Positions 21,235-29,199 of a stretch of 64,000 nt of DNA are shown here, piece after piece. The notes under the pieces were generated by a model. The model did not search any database, was not told where the DNA came from, and worked only from the letters and a program-made list of their open reading frames with translations. The DNA comes from Pythium myriotylum (lineage: Eukaryota > Oomycota > Peronosporomycetes > Pythiales > Pythiaceae). The translations under genes were made by a program, and so were the position numbers. Each line of letters opens with the position of its first letter. Position 1 is the first letter of the stretch. The stretch lies in assembly GCA_023091665.1 (NCBI GenBank), contig JALJCQ010000026.1, positions 186,001-250,000 of the forward strand, read 5' to 3'.

Positions 21235-22680
21235 TTTCTTCGCCCTTGTGTGTAAAACGAACGTGGTGTCGTGTCTGCTTTATGGAGGACCGTGGAATAG
21301 AGAGGGCTGGAGTTCTAATGATTCGAGATGATCGTTGATGTCGCAAAGTTGCGCCCTGGCTCATTGCACTGGAGATAAGTGTACGTTGGGCGGAGTGGGG
21401 GTCATTCAGGATGGCAAATGTGTCGTCTTCCACAACCATTGGAGACATTTCGGATGATTGGCCTGTTCGAATTCCCTGTTCGAATTCCCTGTTCGAATTT
21501 CCTGTTCGAATTTCCTGTTCGAATTCCCCACTGACATGTCCCTATGATTGCGCCATGTATCCTCACAAAAGCCAGTTTGGAGTCCTATCCACCTGAATGC
21601 CGGTTCTCAAACCGCAACACGCATCATCGAAGCCGTTGTCGGCTGGGCAGAACTGCAATTGTGGCACAGCGAGGCCAATGGCTGCAAGAGCGGACGTTGT
21701 TGGATCTGTTATCCAGCACTCGTTGACTATCCGATCGCTCGATTGGATTGCAAAAGTTTTACTATTAATATCGATACGACATTTCCCACGAGTCGAATAT
21801 CCGCTGTTTGGTCCAGCGGTGAGACTTATGAACGAGGGAATCGTCGAAGTAGTCACGATGCGGATGTTGACGACTCAAGAAAGCGGAGAGCACTGGCGAC
21901 TGATCAGTGCTCCACGAAAGCCTCCTGCGTATCTGAATATTGTACCCGTGCTCTCTCCCATCGTTTTCTGAGGGACCAGACTCCAAATCTATGAAGAGCA
22001 CTGCCCTGCTAGGTGGGCTGTCCACTGCGAAGTGTTGTGTTGAAAGTGTTGTGAACTCCAGGAAACTGTCTTGGCAATAATGCCCGCTTATGAAACACAA
22101 CGAACTGGCTATGTCCAACTTACAAATCATTACTGGTAGGACGTTGCACGATGTGTCGAGGGGGGATCTTCGTGATTCTCGTGACAAGCACCCAAGACCA
22201 CCACTGGAGTGAACAGTAGCTAGGGCTGGTGGTAATAATGCCTTGTCTCCATGGATCTTACTCATCAGTAATCTCACCAGGAATACGACAGGATAGCCCA
22301 TGATTCGTAAAGCCAAGAGAGACAGAATGCGATCACAATCATTGTTGATGTGGATGAAGGCGCGGGATTGAGTTGGTGTTTGTCAGTGACACTTTCAGTG
22401 CCGCTCTCTGAACACCGAGGAGATGAGATCTGTTTTCACTGAAAAAATCGGTCGGTTGACATGGCACTGGGACGTTTATCACTGTTCGATACGATGAGAC
22501 GGAGGAGCGAAGAGATGGGATGTCAGCATAATACTGTCAGCGTGCATTCATCTCGTCATTATAAGAATAACAGAGACGTATGCGCAACCAGGGATGAATC
22601 CGGCAATCAAATCATCTCAAAGCCACCGACTTCTCACTAGCAAATGAGGAAGTAAGAACATCCGAGGAAGTGTCGAATGG
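21235..22680. other. Unique spacer of inverted repeat 1 (1446 bp)
   Basis: The spacer is not repeated elsewhere in the window. It contains a 13-bp minisatellite (21463-21527). A 183-codon minus frame (22316-21765) resembles no family I know. No transposase or terminal repeats were seen. Confidence 0.65.
21463..21527. repeat. 13-bp tandem repeat, five units
   Basis: Five consecutive units of CTGTTCGAATTCC, or with T at position 12, give exactly 65 bp. It lies about 230 bp inside the spacer from the left arm. Confidence 0.9.
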
Positions 22681-23104
22681 ATAACACATCCCAACACCCG
22701 AGGACTGATTTCAGAAGGGTGAATCTCTCCATGACAACTCACACGACGTCAACAATCACACCCGTGACCGCCCTTCAACTCCCCGCGCCGAACCTGACCA
22801 CCCTAAAGGATGTGCCCCCGTCATCAGCGAACAAAGAATCCATGGCAAGCATCCTTCAACCGCGACGCGCCGTATGCATCTGCAAACCACCCACCGAGTG
22901 CCAGCATGCCATCACCCGGAGCGATGCAACGACCGGTCTGGCTCCGAGGCCTGCAAACCACTCGATGTTGCAGTACCAGCGCCTGCAAGGATCCAGTATC
23001 AGCTCTAGCGCGGGTACTCGGTCTCAACAATGCCCACTCTGAGCCTTCTACTCGACCTCTCAGCTCTCACTCAGCCCACGTCCTATTCAGCTCGCGAACC
23101 TGAA

Positions 23105-23119
23105 CTCATTCTCAAACTC
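23105..23119 (+). promoter_or_regulatory. Initiator-like element of expansin-like member 3
   Basis: CTCATTCTCAAACTC, 50 nt upstream of the ATG. It fits the YCAYTYY initiator, and the following GCCAGCTCGAGC block is nearly conserved upstream of members 5 and 6. Confidence 0.6.
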
Positions 23120-23154
23120 GCCAGCTCGAGCTCAACACAAGAACCACCCAAAAC

Positions 23155-23847
23155 ATGTTCCTCCGTCAGCTCCTCACGCTCGCCACGACGGCTGCCACCA
23201 CTCTCCTACTCCTCTCGTCTTCCCCCGTCGATGCCCAGTTCACGGGCGACATGACTTCCTACACGCTCGGCAGTATCTCCTCTGGCAACTGCAACTTCAT
23301 GGCCGCAGGACCCACCGCCTCCACCAACTACGCCGCCATCAACGCGCCGCAGTGGGACTCAACACGCACCTGCGGCCGGTGCGCTCAGATCTCCTGCGTC
23401 GACTCGCGATGCACCGACCAGACCAAGACCCAGCTCGTCTACATCCTCGATCAGTGTCCCGAGTGTAAGCAGGGAGACCTCGACGTCTCACCATCGGTCT
23501 TCAAGGCGCTCACGGGAAGCGACCCAGCTCGCTACAAGATCAAGTGGAACTTTGTTAACTGTCCCGTGACCGGGAGCCTCAAGTACTGCCTGAAAGTGGG
23601 TAGTAACGCGTTCTGGGTTGCCGTCCAGCCAGCCAACTCGGCCGTCGGCATCAAGAGCGTCACCATCAACGGCAAAGCCACCACCATGGTCCCGTCGGCA
23701 TTCTACTACCTGCTCACGTCTACGACGGCCGTCGACCTGACCAAGGTGACGGTGTCGGTGACGTCGATTGGTGGCCAGACGATCACCGAGACGGTCTCGT
23801 TGACGGTGGGTGCTTGCACGAGTGGCACCAAGCAGTTCACGGCCTAG
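23155..23847 (+). CDS. Secreted expansin-like protein, array member 3 (palindrome copy)
   Basis: The 230-residue product is identical to member 2. Secretion signal, Cys-rich double-psi barrel with the GDLDVS Asp, and CBM63-like domain are all intact, so both copies appear functional. Promoter-proximal DNA is duplicated as well: the arm extends 474 bp upstream of the ATG and 169 bp downstream of the stop. Both copies should therefore be expressed equally unless the distal flanks matter. Confidence 0.88.
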   Translation: MFLRQLLTLATTAATTLLLLSSSPVDAQFTGDMTSYTLGSISSGNCNFMAAGPTASTNYAAINAPQWDSTRTCGRCAQISCVDSRCTDQTKTQLVYILDQCPECKQGDLDVSPSVFKALTGSDPARYKIKWNFVNCPVTGSLKYCLKVGSNAFWVAVQPANSAVGIKSVTINGKATTMVPSAFYYLLTSTTAVDLTKVTVSVTSIGGQTITETVSLTVGACTSGTKQFTA

Positions 23848-24360
23848 GTGGGAGCGGTTGTAGACGTGATCGAACGTTTCAGTCTGCAGTATCTGGATCG
23901 ATGAATCATTCGTGTGGTGTTTCCTGACAAGAATACATCGTTTGATGCGATTGCACAGTCTTTTAGCATCGAGAATCCCGTGCATGGAGCTTTTCCCATT
24001 TGATGATGTTTGGAGCGATGGTAGCTCTGAAAGGAAAAGAGGATTGGTAGAGGAATAGGGGCCGCGACGGGTATTCTTTGGTTGTGTATTTATTTCGCCG
24101 TAGCTCGGAAACTGTGTCGTGAACGCATTGGCGATTGCGTCAGGGAGAAGCACACTGAGTTGAATGCGTTACATTGTACTACGGACTAGAACGGCGCAGT
24201 GCTTGTTGCTGCGACTTCCTGAGTGTGGTCGCAGATGGCGCACTAGCGTCGGCCCAGCCTTGAGATTACAACCTCAAACGAAGTGGAAGGCGTATGATCG
24301 CATTACAGTTTGGTTTTCATTTTAACAACAATACGCAGTACGGAAGGATATACATATCGT
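23848..24360. other. Intergenic region between members 3 and 4
   Basis: The first 169 bp belong to the arm of inverted repeat 1. The rest is unique, with no gene recognised. It is the convergent 3' region of two expansin-like genes. Confidence 0.55.
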
Positions 24361-25050
24361 CTACGCAGTCAACTGCTTTGTTCCCGCCGTGCACTCTCCA
24401 GCACGAAGCTTAAGCGTCTCGGTGATCGTCTGACCACCAATCGAGGTCACCGACACCGTCACCTTCTCCAGATCGAGCGAGGTACGTGGAGTGAGCTGAT
24501 AATAATACGAAGAAGGGAGCATTGTCGTCGCCATCGCGTTGATCTTGACACTCTTGATGCCGACGGCCGCGTTCGTCGGCTGAACTGCGAGCGATGTCGA
24601 ATTGCTGTCGGCCTTGAGGCAGTACTTGACTCCTCCCGTAACGGGGCAGTTGACGAAATTCCACTTGATCTTGTAAATAGAATTCTCGCTGCCCGTGAGA
24701 TCCTTGAATAGCGTAGGCGAGACATTTAGATCACCGCGCTTGCATTCGGGGCACTGATCAACGATATAGACGATCTTCTTCTTGGTTTTGTCCTTACAGC
24801 GTGAGTCGACACACGAGATCTGCGCGCACCGGCCGCAGGTGTGTGCCGAATCCCACTGGGGCGCGCCAATGGCGGCGAAGTTGGTGGATGCGGCAGGCGC
24901 GGCGGCCATGAAGCTACAGAGGCCAGAGGAGATGGATCCGAGACCGTAGAAGCTTACGTCGCCCGTGAACTGGGAGTCGACGGCGGAAGCGGCAAGCAGG
25001 AGGCTAGCAGTAGCACCGACGACGGGCGAGAGAAGCTGGCGGATGAACAT
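24361..25050 (-). CDS. Expansin-like protein with altered active site, array member 4
   Basis: This 229-residue secreted protein has a signal peptide (MFIRQLLSPVVGATASLLLA) and the family Cys pattern (CGRCAQISCVDSRC, VDQCPECKRG). The key motif reads GDLNVSPTLF: the Asp corresponding to the essential Asp of EXLX expansins is Asn. The C-terminal domain also lacks the surface aromatics: SNSTSLAVQPTN replaces the SNPYW or SNAFW of relatives. The fold should be retained but wall-loosening may be lost. The real start is ATG 25050; the frame is open further upstream but that part is not conserved. The breakpoint of inverted repeat 2 lies only 155 bp upstream of this start. Confidence 0.85.
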   Translation of the reverse strand: MFIRQLLSPVVGATASLLLAASAVDSQFTGDVSFYGLGSISSGLCSFMAAAPAASTNFAAIGAPQWDSAHTCGRCAQISCVDSRCKDKTKKKIVYIVDQCPECKRGDLNVSPTLFKDLTGSENSIYKIKWNFVNCPVTGGVKYCLKADSNSTSLAVQPTNAAVGIKSVKINAMATTMLPSSYYYQLTPRTSLDLEKVTVSVTSIGGQTITETLKLRAGECTAGTKQLTA

Positions 25051-26089
25051 GATAGACGGGTCACTGCGGTGGCTTGGGATCGAGAAAGCGAATGTTAGAG
25101 TGAGAGAAGAACCTCGAATGATCAGCAGGGGAGTCCCAGTTTGGATCGCAGTCGATTTTGTGGTGAGAGAGTATGGTGGAGCCCAAATAGTCTTCGTTGA
25201 AACCATACGATAACTGTGCCAGGCGTCGCCCGATCCGAGGAGCATGATATTCAGTGCACGTCTGTTGCATCTGTCGGAAGACAGCCGCGAGAGTCTCGTG
25301 GCTGTCTTCAACACCCCGTCACGGTCTCGGCGTGGTGTTGGTCTCAGTCCAGTCCTGGAGCTCTGCGTGTGGACTATCCCAGGTACAGAGTGTAACCGGC
25401 AAGGTACAGAGCGTAACCGGCCAGGTTGAGGCGCGTGTCGAAGAGAGCGGAGGAGTGGATGGATGAAGTGGATATGCTCCATCGCGCTGACTACAACATC
25501 GCGCTTCTCTTGCCAGCGGGAGAAACTTGTGCAGAAACGCTTTGGTTCACAGCATGGATCAAGCTTGTACATGAATCGCGCTTAACAGACCTCACCTTCA
25601 TCATCATCATCATAGATCCAGCCGATGGTCCCAACTGCGCGCGTTTAGGAAGAGGAAAGATCACAAAGCTGGATTGCGTCACATCGCGCAGAACACCACA
25701 AATCTCCCTCTCGAAGCCCCGTGCACAGTACCGGAGGGCGATCACGATGCTGTCAGCGATGTTGGATGCCATCATCATTCCAGTCCGCCTCGTGATGGGC
25801 ATCCTGGATCGAAGATGACCTCAAACCTAGGGTATGTTGGCCTCCGTTCATTGCTTTCATGCATGTTACTCACCAGTCCACAGGCCTAGTGTGTGCATCC
25901 TCTCTTCGCACCAATCTAGATACCTTGGGCACCCACCCAATACTCCCGACAAGAAACTTATGACCAAGTAAAATATACTTTTGGTTGGCTCTTTTATGCA
26001 AGTGAGGACTGAACAGCAAAACACCATGCGCACCGAAAGACGCACTGTTCAGTGAGGTGAAGAAAAGTACCAGTACAAAACGGAGCCGT
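25051..26089. other. Intergenic region between members 4 and 5
   Basis: Mostly inside the left arm of inverted repeat 2 (from 25205). It contains a 21-bp direct repeat and a short CAT microsatellite near 25601-25614. The long frame at 25426-25818 looks non-coding. Confidence 0.55.
25381..25422. repeat. 21-bp direct repeat, two units
   Basis: AGGTACAGAGTGTAACCGGCA is followed directly by a copy differing at two positions. It is mirrored at 29867-29908 in the right arm. Confidence 0.85.
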
Positions 26090-26764
26090 CTACGCAGTGA
26101 ACTGCTTCGTTCCCGTCGTACAGTTCCCAGCACCGAGCTTGACCGTTTCGGTGATCGTCTGACCACCGATCGACGTCACCGACACGGTGACCTTGGAGAG
26201 ATCGGCTGGGTTGGACGAGGACGCGAGCAAGTAGTAGAAGACGGACGGGACCATGGTCGTGGGCTGCGAGTTGATGGTCATGCTCTTGATGCCGACGGCC
26301 GAGTTGGCCGGCTGCACGGCGACCCAGCTGGGGCTGCTGCCTCCCTTGAGGCAGTATTCGAGCGGACCGACGACGGGACACTTGACGAAGTTCCACTTGA
26401 TCTTGTAGCGAGCTGGTCCACTGCCGGTGAGCGATTTGAACACGGAGGGCGAGAGGTCGAGGTCGCCTTGCTTGCAGTCGTGGCACTGGTCGAGGATGTA
26501 GACGAGTTCGGTCTTGGTCTGGTCGGCGCAGCGTGCGTCGATGCAGGAGACGAGTGCGCAGCGACCGCACGCGAGCGTCGAGTCCCACTGCGGCGCGTTG
26601 ATGGCGGCGTAGTTGGTGGAGGCGGTGGGTCCTGCGGCCATGAAGTTGCAGTTGCCTCCGGAGACACTCTGCAGAGTGTAGGAGGTTCCGTCCCCGGTGA
26701 ACTGCGCGACGGAAGAGCCGACGAACGTGAGCGAGGCGACGGCGAGGGACTTGACGATGTTCAT
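26090..26764 (-). CDS. Secreted expansin-like protein, array member 5 (palindrome copy)
   Basis: This 224-residue protein is identical to member 6 and more diverged from members 1-3. It has a signal peptide (MNIVKSLAVASLTFVGSSVAQ) and a double-psi barrel with CGRCALVSC, LDQCHDCKQG and GDLDLSPSVFKSLTG, keeping the Asp. The CBM63-like domain has SSPSWVAVQPAN with one aromatic. About 75 nt spanning GNCNFMAAGPTAS to PQWDS are identical to member 2 although flanking codons differ, a pattern of local gene conversion. Confidence 0.88.
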   Translation of the reverse strand: MNIVKSLAVASLTFVGSSVAQFTGDGTSYTLQSVSGGNCNFMAAGPTASTNYAAINAPQWDSTLACGRCALVSCIDARCADQTKTELVYILDQCHDCKQGDLDLSPSVFKSLTGSGPARYKIKWNFVKCPVVGPLEYCLKGGSSPSWVAVQPANSAVGIKSMTINSQPTTMVPSVFYYLLASSSNPADLSKVTVSVTSIGGQTITETVKLGAGNCTTGTKQFTA

Positions 26765-26801
26765 GGCTGGCTGCGGAAGCTTGTGCGAGCGCTCGAGGTG
26801 G

Positions 26802-26818
26802 CGAGTTGGAGAATGAGA
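26802..26818 (-). promoter_or_regulatory. Initiator-like element of expansin-like member 5
   Basis: On the minus strand TCTCATTCTCCAACTCG, then CCACCTCGAGC. It matches the element upstream of members 2 and 3. Confidence 0.6.
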
Positions 26819-27238
26819 AGCGCTCGGGGCGGTGGCTGGTGTCGTTGGGTGAAGGCGCTATCATCTCGTCTAGAGGTCAGTACGAGAGCTCGACTGAAGT
26901 GCGTGGTCGTCTTGGATTCACGGTGCAACATCCCGATGCGAAGCGGAATGCTGATGGCATCCATCGAGAGTGTCAGCGGCAAACAGAACCAGCGTGGTCG
27001 ATTGTCGGTATTGTCGCTAGAGAGAGGATAGAGACGTCAAAGAGGTGTGATCATTGCCGATAGTGAACAGCTTCGTGATCTTTTCTGAATGTTTCCGGAC
27101 GGTCTCATCCCCGATCGTCGGGTGCGAGCTCTACGAGCTCTACAAGCTGTCGGGGTCTTGAACGATTACGTCGTTGAAGACGAGATGATCTTCACTGAGA
27201 CGCGCCGAGTGGGTGAGTATTCGGACTGCTTGAGCCAG

Positions 27239-28050
27239 GTCATGGCTTGGTCTACGAACCAGGATCTCAATTTCCTGTTTGGTTGCACAGTACGAATAAC
27301 CTTTTGCGCTTCGCGATAAGAATTAGCGATGAATCCGCCCCGTCTCGTTGACAGTTCGATGAAGCACATCCTCATCTTCTCCACCACTCTCTGGTCTGAT
27401 TCGAAATAGAAAACTGTGCCCCACCGCATCGTGGAACTGCCTAGTTTTCTCGATGATTTGAATCTAGAGGCAGATGCAATGGATGAAGATCAGGTCTCGG
27501 TGGAGTGCAAGCTCCTCACCAATTGACAACAAAAAATCCTTCGATTCCGCTGCGCATTCTTTAGCTTCGTGCGATCGTCATAGAAATTGTGCACTCTCAT
27601 CGAAAGTTTGCGCTCGACGCAATGGAGGAGACCGACCAATGACTGATCATCCACACAAACCGATGAGGAGCCTCTCTGTAACCTTGGTTGAATAGTTTCT
27701 AGAACTCATGTTTGTTGGAATATCTGTAGATGGATATCTTTCTGCACATCTAGCGCAGTATCGCGGGACCCTGTGCGGTCACTTCCGAGGCAGTTTGAGA
27801 AGTAGGTTTTTGTTCGTATTGCACCAAACCTGAATGCATCTATGGCCGATATTGCAGCCGCCATGTTGGACTCCAGGACGCAACGTTTGTGTACCAAATC
27901 TGCAATGTGTTGTCACATCATCGTCCGCACTCTATCACCATTCGAAACCTGTCAACGTTATCTCAAAAGTGAGCACGTTCTTCGGATGGTCTTCGGGTCA
28001 GAAAGTCAAAATCGCGCTGAACCGATGTGAACTTTCCAGCTCACGATGGA
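27239..28050. other. Unique spacer of inverted repeat 2 (812 bp)
   Basis: No gene, terminal repeats or transposase recognised. The sequence is not repeated in the window. Confidence 0.65.
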
Positions 28051-28470
28051 CTGGCTCAAGCAGTCCGAATACTCACCCACTCGGCGCGTCTCAGTGAAGA
28101 TCATCTCGTCTTCAACGACGTAATCGTTCAAGACCCCGACAGCTTGTAGAGCTCGTAGAGCTCGCACCCGACGATCGGGGATGAGACCGTCCGGAAACAT
28201 TCAGAAAAGATCACGAAGCTGTTCACTATCGGCAATGATCACACCTCTTTGACGTCTCTATCCTCTCTCTAGCGACAATACCGACAATCGACCACGCTGG
28301 TTCTGTTTGCCGCTGACACTCTCGATGGATGCCATCAGCATTCCGCTTCGCATCGGGATGTTGCACCGTGAATCCAAGACGACCACGCACTTCAGTCGAG
28401 CTCTCGTACTGACCTCTAGACGAGATGATAGCGCCTTCACCCAACGACACCAGCCACCGCCCCGAGCGCT

Positions 28471-28487
28471 TCTCATTCTCCAACTCG
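28471..28487 (+). promoter_or_regulatory. Initiator-like element of expansin-like member 6
   Basis: TCTCATTCTCCAACTCG, 54 nt upstream of the ATG. It is a YCAYTYY initiator core and the mirror of the member 5 element. Confidence 0.6.
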
Positions 28488-28524
28488 CCACCTCGAGCGC
28501 TCGCACAAGCTTCCGCAGCCAGCC

Positions 28525-29199
28525 ATGAACATCGTCAAGTCCCTCGCCGTCGCCTCGCTCACGTTCGTCGGCTCTTCCGTCGCGCAGTTCACCGGGGACG
28601 GAACCTCCTACACTCTGCAGAGTGTCTCCGGAGGCAACTGCAACTTCATGGCCGCAGGACCCACCGCCTCCACCAACTACGCCGCCATCAACGCGCCGCA
28701 GTGGGACTCGACGCTCGCGTGCGGTCGCTGCGCACTCGTCTCCTGCATCGACGCACGCTGCGCCGACCAGACCAAGACCGAACTCGTCTACATCCTCGAC
28801 CAGTGCCACGACTGCAAGCAAGGCGACCTCGACCTCTCGCCCTCCGTGTTCAAATCGCTCACCGGCAGTGGACCAGCTCGCTACAAGATCAAGTGGAACT
28901 TCGTCAAGTGTCCCGTCGTCGGTCCGCTCGAATACTGCCTCAAGGGAGGCAGCAGCCCCAGCTGGGTCGCCGTGCAGCCGGCCAACTCGGCCGTCGGCAT
29001 CAAGAGCATGACCATCAACTCGCAGCCCACGACCATGGTCCCGTCCGTCTTCTACTACTTGCTCGCGTCCTCGTCCAACCCAGCCGATCTCTCCAAGGTC
29101 ACCGTGTCGGTGACGTCGATCGGTGGTCAGACGATCACCGAAACGGTCAAGCTCGGTGCTGGGAACTGTACGACGGGAACGAAGCAGTTCACTGCGTAG
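28525..29199 (+). CDS. Secreted expansin-like protein, array member 6 (palindrome copy)
   Basis: The 224-residue product is identical to member 5, with intact signal peptide, GDLDLS active-site motif and C-terminal carbohydrate-binding-like domain. The duplicated arm gives it the same upstream 470 bp and 885 bp of 3' flank. Since member 4 was left out of the duplication, this gene now lies upstream of the tailed expansins rather than next to member 4. Confidence 0.88.
   Translation: MNIVKSLAVASLTFVGSSVAQFTGDGTSYTLQSVSGGNCNFMAAGPTASTNYAAINAPQWDSTLACGRCALVSCIDARCADQTKTELVYILDQCHDCKQGDLDLSPSVFKSLTGSGPARYKIKWNFVKCPVVGPLEYCLKGGSSPSWVAVQPANSAVGIKSMTINSQPTTMVPSVFYYLLASSSNPADLSKVTVSVTSIGGQTITETVKLGAGNCTTGTKQFTA

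Larger units (their letters stand above)
22681..24016 (-). repeat. Large inverted repeat 1, right arm (1336 bp)
   Basis: Exact mirror of 19899-21234, carrying expansin-like member 3 on the plus strand. Encoded proteins and non-coding frames are identical between arms where compared. A few matching bases (GGTAG) continue past the outer boundary. Confidence 0.93.
25205..27238 (+). repeat. Large inverted repeat 2, left arm (2034 bp)
   Basis: Mirrors 28051-30084 with a constant coordinate sum of 55289 and no indel. It contains expansin-like member 5, its upstream region and about 885 bp 3' of it. Outer boundary: TATCGTAT is followed by GGTTTCAACG here but TGTTTGAACT in the partner. Inner boundary: GAGCCAG is followed by GTCATGG against TCCATCG. 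Confidence 0.93.

Noticed and set aside
21765..22316. 183-codon minus frame in the spacer of inverted repeat 1
   Set aside because: No recognisable domain and no homologue in the window; probably chance.
26057..27031. Long 324-codon frame antisense to expansin member 5, and its mirror at 28258-29232
   Set aside because: Shadow of the real gene on the opposite strand; no domain.
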